IMG/VR virus record: IMGVR_UViG_3300028800_002330
Location: 1 to 24,240 of that record
Reading direction: 5' to 3' (one strand)
DNA length: 24,240 bases
Source of the DNA: a virus
The first letter of the stretch is position 1; the number at the start of each line of letters is the position of its first letter. This document shows, piece after piece, positions 9,247 through 16,537 of the stretch. The notes beneath the pieces are model-generated. The model was not told the DNA's origin, ran no database searches, and was given only the letters and a program-made list of their open reading frames with translations. Both the position numbers and the translations under genes were made by a program.

Positions 9247-9699
9247 ATGACGGACACTTCTCTACAGATCGAAGGAAAATGGAAAATGAACTATCGCCTC
9301 AACATCGCCGAGTATGCCCAATACGGCGCGCTCGCCTGCGTCGTGGCCTTCTTCGGCACCTTCGCCCGTTTGCCATTTTGGCTTTACCCCCATGACATGA
9401 CCTTGGCGGACGGCTCGCGCGATCCGAGGGCCGGAAAGCTCAACGTCACAAAGGCCCTGTCGGAATTGGCCGGCGTGCCGGCACTTGCCGCTTTGGCGGT
9501 GACGGGCGTGCTGGTGCTGTTCGGCATTCAGGGCCGCGCGCTCGATGATCCCTTGCTGCTCTATATGATCCTCTTCGTCGCGATCCTGCTTTCGATCCTG
9601 GGGATCGCCTTTATCTACACCGTTTTCGAAAAGCTCTCGGCGCCGCTGATTGAGGCGGTTGGCGGCTTTGCGAAGCGGCTTTTGGGGAGCGGCAAATGA
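9247..9699 (+). CDS. Three-helix membrane protein of the lysis cassette, possible holin
   Basis: I do not recognise a named family. The 150-residue protein has three hydrophobic segments, about residues 25-41, 71-95 and 99-127, and a basic C-terminus ending FAKRLLGSGK. Lying between an endolysin and a spanin pair, it is best explained as the holin that releases the endolysin; this rests on context and topology. The start is uncertain: ATG 9247 follows the previous stop by 3 bases with a weak ribosome site, while ATG 9286 has GGAAAATGGAAA directly upstream. Two starts on one hydrophobic lysis protein could mean a holin/antiholin pair, but this is speculation. The end overlaps the next gene by 4 bases. 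Confidence 0.65.
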   Translation: MTDTSLQIEGKWKMNYRLNIAEYAQYGALACVVAFFGTFARLPFWLYPHDMTLADGSRDPRAGKLNVTKALSELAGVPALAALAVTGVLVLFGIQGRALDDPLLLYMILFVAILLSILGIAFIYTVFEKLSAPLIEAVGGFAKRLLGSGK

Positions 9700-10142
9700 G
9701 GGCGATCCTTTCTTGGTTCGTGTTAGGCTGGCAGCAACTCGCGCTTGGCCTGGCACTCGTCGTGGGCCTCAGCGGTTGGGCCTATGTGCAAGGCCGCGCG
9801 GATGGCGGCAACGCCATCTTGGCAGCTGAGGCAAAGGGCAACGCCCAGGCGCTCGAAATCTTCAAGGGACAGACGAAGACCGTCATCGCGGATGCCACCA
9901 AAGACGCCTTCGCCGATTTCAACGCCAAGCTTGGCGTCATGGGCACTGTCGCCAAGCAACTTTCGACACAACAGGAGATCGCACATGCGAATGTTGTCAC
10001 GCTTTCGGACGCTATGCGCGGCCGGTTCTCTTTGTCTCCTTCTGAGCGGCTGCGGTTTGAATGTATTCGGCGGCCAGCCGACCCCCGATGTGTCTCCGCC
10101 AGCCCCGCCGACGCGACCGTGCGATCTGCCGTACCCCAATAA
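9696..10142 (+). CDS. Inner-membrane spanin-like protein (Rz-like)
   Basis: This 148-residue protein has a single N-terminal membrane helix (about residues 14-32, LALGLALVVGLSGWAYVQG) followed by an Ala/Lys/Gln-rich segment (about 35-110) suited to a periplasmic helix. A reverse signal-anchor followed by a helical periplasmic domain is the pattern of Rz inner-membrane spanins, which fuse inner and outer membranes at the end of lysis. The call is strengthened by a lipoprotein gene embedded in its 3' half in another frame, as in the Rz/Rz1 pair. It starts at ATG 9696, overlapping the previous stop by 4 bases, with GGGGAG upstream. Sequence alone would not identify it. Confidence 0.65.
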   Translation: MRAILSWFVLGWQQLALGLALVVGLSGWAYVQGRADGGNAILAAEAKGNAQALEIFKGQTKTVIADATKDAFADFNAKLGVMGTVAKQLSTQQEIAHANVVTLSDAMRGRFSLSPSERLRFECIRRPADPRCVSASPADATVRSAVPQ

Positions 10143-10341
10143 GCCGGGGCAGCTGCCGGCGCAGGGCGATCTGTCCAAGTCGCTCGACGGCGGCGAATTC
10201 TTCACGCTGGCGGGATCGGATTACGGCGACCGCGATAAACTGGCGGCGGAAGGCGGCGCGAATATCGATTGGGCGCAGGCCCATTGTATCGCGGGCAAGC
10301 CGCCGGCGGCGAAGGCCGATCCGGCGAACAAACTGCAATAA
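9985..10341 (+). CDS. Outer-membrane spanin-like lipoprotein (Rz1-like), overlapping the Rz-like gene
   Basis: This 118-residue protein starts at ATG 9985, inside the Rz-like gene in another frame, with AGGAGA 6 bases upstream. The frame is open further upstream, but only this start yields a signal peptide: a short basic N-terminus, a hydrophobic core and the lipobox LLSGC with Cys23 as the lipidation site. The mature protein is rich in proline at first (TPDVSPPAPPTRP), as in Rz1 outer-membrane spanins. It is longer than typical Rz1 proteins, and its tail (FFTLAGSDYGDRDKL, then IDWAQAHC) may be a separate small domain. The overlap with the Rz-like gene is 158 bases. It is the last gene before the terminator. 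Confidence 0.75.
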   Translation: MRMLSRFRTLCAAGSLCLLLSGCGLNVFGGQPTPDVSPPAPPTRPCDLPYPNKPGQLPAQGDLSKSLDGGEFFTLAGSDYGDRDKLAAEGGANIDWAQAHCIAGKPPAAKADPANKLQ

Positions 10342-10365
10342 GCCGTGTTTGTTTTCAGAACGCGC

Positions 10366-10400
10366 AGGGCCTGGGGGTGAAAACCTCTGGGCCTTTTTTT
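10366..10400 (+). terminator. Rho-independent terminator of the phage late operon
   Basis: GGCCTGGGGG (10368-10377) pairs over ten positions with CCTCTGGGCC (10384-10393), counting three G-T wobbles, around the loop TGAAAA. Seven T residues follow (10394-10400). It lies 25 bases after the spanin lipoprotein stop, the expected end of the late transcript. Confidence 0.85.
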
Positions 10401-10403
10401 GTT

Positions 10404-10436
10404 GAATTTCAGTTTGGCAACGAATTTATGAAATTC
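10404..10436. promoter_or_regulatory. Dyad cluster with GAATTT half-sites, possible operator
   Basis: A perfect 6-base inverted repeat, GAATTT-ATG-AAATTC, occupies 10422-10436. A further GAATTTC lies at 10404-10410. The three half-sites sit between the late terminator and the small gene at 10535, where a repressor site or a local promoter could lie. There is no direct evidence of function. Confidence 0.25.
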
Positions 10437-10534
10437 CGGCCAGCGGTTAAGGTTAGCGAGCGAGCGAACTTCCTTTTTGGTTGTTTCCGTCAAACACTCA
10501 ACCGAGATTTGTGGTTCACGGTGCGGGGCCGGAG

Positions 10535-10753
10535 ATGGCGGACAGTCAAAAGAAGGTCGCGAACTTCGTTCCCGAGTATTGCGCATCGATGCTGAGTCAG
10601 CTGCAACAGATGGCTCTCCAATGCGATGAACCGCTATTGGCGCATCTCTTGGCCCTTGCGACGATTGAAGCTCACGACGTTGCCCGCCGCCGGTCTGGCG
10701 ATGTCAACGCGGCGGGTCGAGAAATCGCACTTCGGCCATCCATCACAACGTAG
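10535..10753 (+). CDS. Small hypothetical protein, helical
   Basis: This 72-residue protein starts MADSQKKVANFVPEYCASM. I do not recognise a named family, but the middle (QQMALQCDEPLLAHLLALATIEA, residues about 20-42) has the amphipathic look of small alphaproteobacterial proteins of unknown function containing an AxLLxxAxLEA-type helix. An in-frame start at 10481 would add 18 residues. I prefer 10535 because the residues before it are not convincing, although its ribosome site (GGGG, 7 bases upstream) is only fair. The 3' third overlaps a convergent minus-strand gene by 120 bases, so one of the two ends may be wrong. Confidence 0.45.
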   Translation: MADSQKKVANFVPEYCASMLSQLQQMALQCDEPLLAHLLALATIEAHDVARRRSGDVNAAGREIALRPSITT

Positions 10754-10972
10754 CCAAGGGACCGTTCGCCAGAGGGTAGCTAAGGAACGGCCAATCCCAG
10801 CCGACAACGGCTTGCCGCAGTGCGGGCAGGCGTCACCGGCAGACCAGCTTATGCCCCAGTTGCGGGCGGTCTCCCTGATAACATGGCCAGCCAAAATGAC
10901 GGCGGCCAAGATCAGCGCGAGGAGATAGGTGCTGTTATAGATCAGGTTCAGGATGTGTGTGGCGGCGCTCAT
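10634..10972 (-). CDS. Small membrane protein with zinc-ribbon-like cysteines
   Basis: This 112-residue protein has one N-terminal membrane helix (about residues 14-30, TYLLALILAAVILAGHV), then CPHCGKPL (near 49-56) and CDGWPKCDF (near 76-84). The four cysteines form a plausible zinc ribbon, Cx2C followed by Cx5C. The C-terminus is basic. I do not recognise the family; a membrane-anchored zinc ribbon could act in protein contacts or nucleic acid binding. GAGGGGG lies about 5 bases before the ATG, and a good sigma70-like promoter sits just upstream. The last 120 bases overlap the convergent gene ending at 10753. The presence of its own promoter supports it as real and transcribed separately from the phage late operon. 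Confidence 0.6.
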   Translation of the reverse strand: MSAATHILNLIYNSTYLLALILAAVILAGHVIRETARNWGISWSAGDACPHCGKPLSAGIGRSLATLWRTVPWLRCDGWPKCDFSTRRVDIARPAAGNVVSFNRRKGQEMRQ

Positions 10973-10998
10973 TGGTCCCCCTCATTCCCGGTCCTGTG

Positions 10999-11026
10999 AG
11001 TATAGGACTATTGGTTGTGCCTTCAA
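10999..11026 (-). promoter_or_regulatory. Sigma70-like promoter for the zinc-ribbon membrane gene
   Basis: On the minus strand, TTGAAG (11026-11021) and TATACT (11004-10999) are separated by 16 bases. They match the -35 and -10 consensus at 4 and 5 of 6 positions. Transcription would begin about 20 bases before the ATG at 10972, leaving a short leader with a ribosome site. Confidence 0.5.
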
Positions 11027-11097
11027 CAGTTTCGTGCGCCAGAGTTGTACAATGACTCAGCCGCCCGCTGTCGCCGTTACCGCGCGCTGCCAGCACC

Positions 11098-11316
11098 CTA
11101 GATGCCAGCGCCGTCGGAGACTTCGTCACGGCATTCTGCCGTGTGCTCGGCAACAGCCAGCGCCTGTTCGACCAAGCTCGCCGCTGCCCAAAGTGCGTTC
11201 TGCACCGCGTCGGGTATTTTGCCTTCGCAAGCTTTCAAACTGACGATCAAGATGCCGTCCGCCTGAAAGAGATAGGATTGCAATTGCGCCAGCGCGGCGC
11301 CCTCCACCGGAACCAT
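11098..11316 (-). CDS. Small acidic hypothetical protein
   Basis: This 72-residue protein starts MVPVEGAALAQLQSYLFQAD and is mostly helical and acidic, with LWAAASLVEQALAVAEHTAE at residues about 43-62. I do not recognise a named family, but the composition looks like a real protein and not an antisense frame. I chose ATG 11316, which has a G-rich ribosome-site-like stretch upstream. The frame can be extended to TTG 11340, adding eight residues with four glycines, which is less likely. It lies upstream of the zinc-ribbon membrane gene on the same strand with a 125-base gap containing that gene's promoter. Confidence 0.45.
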   Translation of the reverse strand: MVPVEGAALAQLQSYLFQADGILIVSLKACEGKIPDAVQNALWAAASLVEQALAVAEHTAECRDEVSDGAGI

Positions 11317-11460
11317 GCCACCACCCCCGCAATTCTCCAAAAAAATGAAGCGCTTAGGAAAACATTGGGGTCAAGTAATGTTGTCGTGCGTGTGCCTGCG
11401 ACAGATTCACGTGTGCCGCGAGCTTGGCGCGCAGGCGTTTTTGGAATGACTCTCGATTAG

Positions 11461-11812
11461 GGAGCGGCGGAGAGGTCTGAGCGAGACGACGGCAAGCGCC
11501 AGTTCTTTGCCGTGCTATATATGGGGCCGATTACAGGGCCAGGTCAGGCGAATGAGCAGCTCGACATCTGGTGCGGCAATCGGGCGATGGCCTACATCCT
11601 CGGGCTTGACCGCTACACGCCCGCGAAATGGGCAGTGCGCATTCTCGCCCATGCCGCGCCGGAGCAAGGTGGCGCCGACGATCTGTTCGCGAGCGAAGGT
11701 GAAGGGACTGGAAGAGGCCTTCGCATCGCGGGAAGCCAAAAAGCCGCAAGCGACGGCGGCACAAACTGCGCCGCGCCGGAAAGTCATTCGATCGACCTAC
11801 ATGAACCACTGA
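11461..11812 (+). pseudogene. Decayed reading frame of unknown origin, apparent frameshift
   Basis: Between a stop at 11458-11460 and about 11690, frame 1 reads like coding sequence (DDGKRQFFAVLYMGPITGPG, then GNRAMAYILGLDRYTPAKWA) with C/G-rich third positions. After about 11690 the second frame looks better, reading GLEEAFASREAKKPQATAAQ to a stop at 11810-11812. No good start with a ribosome site is seen; GTG 11512 is possible. This pattern suggests a gene fragment with a frameshift. Frame 1 also stays open to 12042, so an intact but unusual 176-residue protein is the alternative. I recognise no family. Confidence 0.3.
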
Positions 11813-12070
11813 ATCCGAGCCGAATTTGCGCAGTGCACCTCATCGGCCCGCGCGTCCCCCGGCAGCGTTGCCCAGAAGCAGAACCAGACCGGGAAAGGGC
11901 CGATAGTAGTGTTTGCGACACAGTCGCAGAAATGACCAGATATTTCGTGCGCAGGAGGCTGCACCTAACGACTAGCGGAGCTGACGCATTACGTCCCGGG
12001 CCGACCGAAGGTACGACAAGAAAAGGCGCGCGGCGGCCCTGATCAGAATGCTTATCGGCAGAGTACGGTT
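11813..12070. other. Region upstream of the KAP gene without a convincing gene
   Basis: Frame 1 is open to 12042 but its content here (for example CPEAEPDRERADSSVCDTV) is not convincing, and overlapping minus-strand frames are no better. I see no RNA gene or mobile element. It is probably debris left by past recombination between phage and cargo. Confidence 0.4.
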
Positions 12071-12103
12071 GTTCAATGTGAACACTAAGAGCAATAGTAT
12101 ATT
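12071..12103 (+). promoter_or_regulatory. Candidate operator and promoter region of the KAP gene
   Basis: A perfect dyad GTTCA-ATG-TGAAC lies at 12071-12083, followed by an AT-rich block with TAGTAT (12095-12100) and the overlapping TATATT (12098-12103) as possible -10 elements. The -35 match is poor: TTCAAT at 12072-12077 with 17 bases to TAGTAT. The dyad overlaps that -35, as a repressor site would. It lies 34-66 bases before the likely ATG. Confidence 0.35.
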
Positions 12104-12136
12104 TTGATTGCCCCACCTCCATCGAACAGCGCTCCA

Positions 12137-15100
12137 ATGAATGACCACTCAAAGACAGTCATTTCTCAGCCTCTGGGAATGCCTAGCATCCTCGACAAAG
12201 AGCTTGATGATCGTAGCGCGGACGCGTTCGGACACCAGGATTTTGCAGACGCGTTAAGAGATCTGATCGAGGCACCCACAAATAGGCCGCCTTTTAGTAT
12301 CGGTCTGCTTGGACCTTGGGGAACCGGCAAAAGCTCGATCAAGTCGCTGTACTGGCGCGAATTAAAATCCGACAAGGCGGGTGCTGTTGGCAACCGCCGA
12401 TCCGACCGCGTCCATGTCATCACCTTCAACGCATGGCGCTTCGGCGGTGAGCAGGACTTGAAGCGCGCACTCTTGAGGGAGGCCTTTAAGCAACTTGGTG
12501 GTGATGAGGTCGCGCTGCGTCGCGCGCTCTTCGAACAGGTTAAAAAGGTTACGCTCGAGAAGAGGTCGTTTAGAGATTGGTTCGGTGAGGCGTTTGGTCA
12601 ACTCATAGGTTCGACGACCATTCTTTTGCTGCTCTTTGTTGCAGCAATAGCGATTACCTGGCTGTTTGTATGGCTGACTGACCTAACGGAGCAATACTCC
12701 ATAGGCATCGTTTTCGTGGCTGCAACAGCGTTGACTGGTTGGCTCGGAAAAACCGTCGTCGATCTACGCATGCGATCACCTGCATGGCTTTTACCTCAGA
12801 CATCTATTTCATTGCCCGCAACTTCGGCGGAAGAATATGAGCGCCTACTTACAAATCAGATCACCGAATTCCGGCGTGGCGTCGGTCGAAAGTGCGAACG
12901 CTTGGTTGTTTTCGTCGACGATCTCGATCGACTGTCGGCGCCGGAAATGGTGACCGGTCTGGACGCCATCCGCACGTTTCTCGAATTGCCGTTTAATACT
13001 TCGGAAAATGGCTTCGGTGTTGTTTTTGTCATTTCGTGCGACGAGGACAAGATCGCGGAAGCGATTAAGGGACGAAGTAAACTCGGCAGTCCCGACTTGC
13101 CTGGCGCCGTATTCTCACGTGGGGATGCGCGCCGGTATCTTGATCGCCTGTTTCAGTATCGATTGGAAATTCCCCAGTTTCCGAAGTTGGACATGCGCGA
13201 TTTCGCCCTTCGGAAGCTTCAGAACATTGAGAGCGTAGCCACCGACCTCAAGATAAGGAAAGTGGCTCTGGAAGATGTCATTGATCGATTAATCCACGTC
13301 GATGTGCAGAGCCCACGGAACGCCATTCAGCTATTGAACGCATTTATCCAATCCTGGTGGATCGGCAGCGTACGCGAACGCAACGGGGTCGGCTCGCATG
13401 CACCAGGCGCGTTGCACAAGGGCGCGGTCACGGACCACCCATTGTCGTTGGCGGCATTGTGCGTGCTTCGTGTTGACTTTCCAGATTTCTATGACGCGGT
13501 ACAGAGCCGTCCGGAAATCATACAGGAATTTCGTAATGTAGTCTTTGGTGGGAAGTCGCCATCGGAGTTGGCGCCGCAGGCACGCGAATTGCTTGGTGAA
13601 TTCCTCGCAACCGACAAGAGCGGGGACCTCCTGACTCGCGATGTGCGGGCCGACCACAGAAAGCTTAGGCGGTATCTTTCCAGCCTAGCGGACTTGCGGT
13701 GGCCGGTTGTAATGCAACCGCTGTTACGACTTGCCGAAGACCCGATAACGCGGAAATTTGGCGATAGAGCTGCTGCGGTCTTCGACAACCTAGTTTCCGG
13801 TGACGTAATGGGCGTGCTGGAGGCGTTCGGGCGGAATCTGGACGACAAACCGCTTGCTGACGAAGACGCGGTTCTGCTGGAAGATTTTGGCGAAGCTTTG
13901 CCGCAAGAAACCGAGGCGAGGCGCATCAATGCCGCGCGTGTCCTCGCAGCGCTAGTAAACCGGATACCTCAAGAACGGAGACGCCGGATACTTTCTCCGC
14001 TCATAAGGCAAATGGCAGCGCTAAAGGCTGTTCGTATGAACATTCAGCCGGAACGCGCTTGTCAGATCATTGAAGGCGCATCGGTCGACGACCGACGGGA
14101 TGTTGCTGAGAGCTTTATTGCCGATCTTCTGAATTTGCAGCCGTTGGACTGGCGTTTGGCTACAGGTGGCGTGCCTAATTTGGACGAAGTGATAGTTGCT
14201 GTCAGAGATGCAGTTGTTTTGGCCTTGGAAGTGAAGGCGGCCAACGGTCTGTCTGCTGGTGCTGATTCCATGCTCAGGAATTGGCTTTTGAAGCGGGAAA
14301 TCCGCTTCGGGAATGGATCACAGACTTTGCCATTCTCTGATCTTGAGGGATGGGTAGAACGGTATAGCGAGATTCTTCCGGGCTATCTGGGGACCGACTA
14401 CTCAGATCAAGTCGTTGGTGTGTTTGAAGGAGCAGAGACGACTCCGGCGTTTGCAGCTTCCGTCCTGCCGAGAATTTCCTTGATATTCTCCAACACCGCG
14501 GCGCTCGGACAGGAGGAGCGTGGGGTGCTGTGGAACCAGCTCACGCGCTTGGTAGGCGTCCAGCCGCAAGCAGCGGCTGAGGCCGCATGGAGCGATGCTG
14601 CGCGCTATAGCAACCTAGCCAATGCGAAGCAGCGGCAGGCATTTTTGGTCGCGTTCGCAGTGCGCCTTTACAATGAGATAGAAGATCGCGGAAATTGGCC
14701 GCCCACCGGAAATGAAGGTGCCACCAAGTTTATCGATTTAACGGCGGAATGGCGCGCAGACATCGACCAGAAGACGGCGGCGGCGCTGGAGGCGCTCATT
14801 TTGAGTTGGGCTGAAGATGCGGCGCGAGAACAATACGCTTTGCGCGGATTGGATGTGTTTAGTGGGCAGGCAAAGGAGTCCTGGGACCGTATCACATCCG
14901 CGCTAAGCCAACTGGAACTCTCCGCACGGCCGAAGAGTATTTCAACCTATTTGGGGCGCAGTTTCGGCGCAATGGACAAGGGTGGAAAAGGCAATCTTGT
15001 GGCCAAGATGGACGGGCTCATTAACACGAACGGGCCTGATCCGAAATCAGTCGAAGGTTACGAGGCAGTCGTGTCGGGCGTGCCGGATACGGCGTGGCCA

Positions 15101-16210
15101 GAGGCGCTGCTCAGGGACCACCTTGTGCGGTTATTGGATCGCCTCAACGCGATGTACAATATCCCTGCCTATTTGGACCAACTCCTGCCGATTGCGGCAA
15201 GCCTGTTCAAGTTCGCGCCTGATGGGAAGGTGGGACAAGTCCTCACCCAGCTGCTTGCAAATGCGGCCGGTACGCCGGCAGCATATGTCGTGGTTCATCG
15301 ACACATGATCGGCGTTTGGCCCGAGCCAAATCAACAAGTCGGCGATTATAGGCCACACGACATCGTAACCAGGGCGTGCCAATTCATCCGCGAGCAACCT
15401 GGGAACTCGGGTATCAGTGACGTTTTTGAATCGATCTGCGACCTTGCGCAGGAGGCTCTGCCAGGGGTGACGGATAGCCAACCGATTGCTAATGTCACTG
15501 CGACGGTATGGCGTGTGGCGCCGAGTCAGGTTTCGGCTTTGTCCAGCTTCGTTGCGACGGTTCTAGCGCCCGCAAATGTGGCGGAAATCCTCACAGGCGC
15601 GCAATCGCAACTATTGGCAGATAGTAATTTGTCCACGTTGCTGGCCGCCACATCAAAAGTATTCGACGAGAACAAGCGGCACGACGCAGCCAAACTTGTG
15701 TTGGGTTTGCCGCCGGTGCCGCTGCTGGCAAAGCCTGATGGAGCACTCGATTACTGGGTTTCTGCTGTGACCGACGATAGTCCTGGATTTGCGATCGACC
15801 TTCTTGCCGATGACGGACTAAATGACGAACAGCGCAATAGGGTACTTGCACGCATCGGAGAAGCAGTACTTGCGGGGATTCCGGCGTCAATCGAAGCAGC
15901 GTTGAAGGACGCAACACGTTCCAAGACTCGAAACGCGCTTGTCGAGCGTCTGTCTCAAATTGGGCAAGCATGCCCTTCGGACGCCGCCAGGAGCCAGTTG
16001 GCGCATCATCTGATCGCGTCTCTGCCTTCGCTCGCCGGTGAAGATCTGCATTCGGTGGCCCGGCAAATCGGCGAGTTGGGCGGTGTAAGCGCGCTCGAAC
16101 GCAATGACGGGGTGCTAGGCATGTTGGACCCTGAGCAGAGTCGCGTGCTTGCGAAGGCATTTCCTTCGTCTCGCAGATTGCGCGATGCTGCGAAAGACGT
16201 CGACATCTAG
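12137..16210 (+). CDS. Large KAP-family P-loop NTPase, membrane-associated; candidate anti-phage protein
   Basis: This 1357-residue protein has a KAP NTPase domain in about residues 20-440. Walker A is GPWGTGKSS (59-67), the KAP block VHVITFNAWRFGGEQDL lies near 93-109, and Walker B is LVVFVDDLDR (256-265). VVFVISCDEDKI follows, then RRYLDRLFQYRLEIPQF. Two membrane helices (about 159-181 and 188-208) lie between Walker A and B, a hallmark of KAP proteins such as Kidins220/ARMS and the F-plasmid exclusion protein PifA. The remaining 900 residues are helical and unrecognised. KAP proteins use ATP and sit at the membrane; several act in phage exclusion, which fits this cargo position beside a prophage. 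ATG 12137 is preferred over TTG 12104, though neither has a clear ribosome site. Third positions look more AT-rich than in the tail genes, suggesting separate acquisition. Confidence 0.88.
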   Translation: MNDHSKTVISQPLGMPSILDKELDDRSADAFGHQDFADALRDLIEAPTNRPPFSIGLLGPWGTGKSSIKSLYWRELKSDKAGAVGNRRSDRVHVITFNAWRFGGEQDLKRALLREAFKQLGGDEVALRRALFEQVKKVTLEKRSFRDWFGEAFGQLIGSTTILLLLFVAAIAITWLFVWLTDLTEQYSIGIVFVAATALTGWLGKTVVDLRMRSPAWLLPQTSISLPATSAEEYERLLTNQITEFRRGVGRKCERLVVFVDDLDRLSAPEMVTGLDAIRTFLELPFNTSENGFGVVFVISCDEDKIAEAIKGRSKLGSPDLPGAVFSRGDARRYLDRLFQYRLEIPQFPKLDMRDFALRKLQNIESVATDLKIRKVALEDVIDRLIHVDVQSPRNAIQLLNAFIQSWWIGSVRERNGVGSHAPGALHKGAVTDHPLSLAALCVLRVDFPDFYDAVQSRPEIIQEFRNVVFGGKSPSELAPQARELLGEFLATDKSGDLLTRDVRADHRKLRRYLSSLADLRWPVVMQPLLRLAEDPITRKFGDRAAAVFDNLVSGDVMGVLEAFGRNLDDKPLADEDAVLLEDFGEALPQETEARRINAARVLAALVNRIPQERRRRILSPLIRQMAALKAVRMNIQPERACQIIEGASVDDRRDVAESFIADLLNLQPLDWRLATGGVPNLDEVIVAVRDAVVLALEVKAANGLSAGADSMLRNWLLKREIRFGNGSQTLPFSDLEGWVERYSEILPGYLGTDYSDQVVGVFEGAETTPAFAASVLPRISLIFSNTAALGQEERGVLWNQLTRLVGVQPQAAAEAAWSDAARYSNLANAKQRQAFLVAFAVRLYNEIEDRGNWPPTGNEGATKFIDLTAEWRADIDQKTAAALEALILSWAEDAAREQYALRGLDVFSGQAKESWDRITSALSQLELSARPKSISTYLGRSFGAMDKGGKGNLVAKMDGLINTNGPDPKSVEGYEAVVSGVPDTAWPEALLRDHLVRLLDRLNAMYNIPAYLDQLLPIAASLFKFAPDGKVGQVLTQLLANAAGTPAAYVVVHRHMIGVWPEPNQQVGDYRPHDIVTRACQFIREQPGNSGISDVFESICDLAQEALPGVTDSQPIANVTATVWRVAPSQVSALSSFVATVLAPANVAEILTGAQSQLLADSNLSTLLAATSKVFDENKRHDAAKLVLGLPPVPLLAKPDGALDYWVSAVTDDSPGFAIDLLADDGLNDEQRNRVLARIGEAVLAGIPASIEAALKDATRSKTRNALVERLSQIGQACPSDAARSQLAHHLIASLPSLAGEDLHSVARQIGELGGVSALERNDGVLGMLDPEQSRVLAKAFPSSRRLRDAAKDVDI

Positions 16211-16537
16211 GGCAAGTCACCTACGACGTGGCCCGGTTCCCCTGGTTGGTCTCGGCGAGATCTCGATTTGTTGACGCTCGCAGTAATATCCGGTTCTCTT
16301 CCGATATTACCCGTTTGCCACCACCCAGTTTGCCCTCGTTCGGCCGCCTAGTGCTTTTGGACGGCTGCATTCCTGAAGCGCAGTCGGGCGTCGTTTCTAA
16401 GGGCAGCGGCCCACACCACTTGAACCTACCAAGGAACCAGATTCGCGCCGTTTCCCCTCTCGGCGCGGATGGGTGTGTCGGCCCCTGGCCCCGGCACCGA
16501 GCGGTGCGCTGCGGGCCGATCCCTAAAGGACACTACG
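16211..16537. other. Gap between the KAP and gpW-like genes: hairpin and possible terminase tail
   Basis: No intact gene is seen. An open frame from 16228 runs through the gpW-like gene in another frame and looks like a shadow. From 16440 to the stop at 16524-16526 one frame reads RRFPSRRGWVCRPLAP, faintly like the basic end of a terminase large subunit, which would normally precede a gpW gene. A hairpin lies at 16283-16310. Confidence 0.3.
16283..16310. repeat. Inverted repeat GTAATATC ... GATATTAC downstream of the KAP gene
   Basis: Perfect 8-base arms (16283-16290 and 16303-16310) enclose 12 bases. GG (16292-16293) and CC (16301-16302) could extend the stem past one bulged base, leaving a TTCTCTT loop. 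There is no T-run, so it is not a typical terminator. It could be a protein binding site, a recombination site or a transcript-stabilising hairpin. Confidence 0.5.

Noticed and set aside
11143-11460. 105-residue plus-strand frame
   Set aside because: It is mostly antisense to the better-looking small acidic protein and lacks a start signal.
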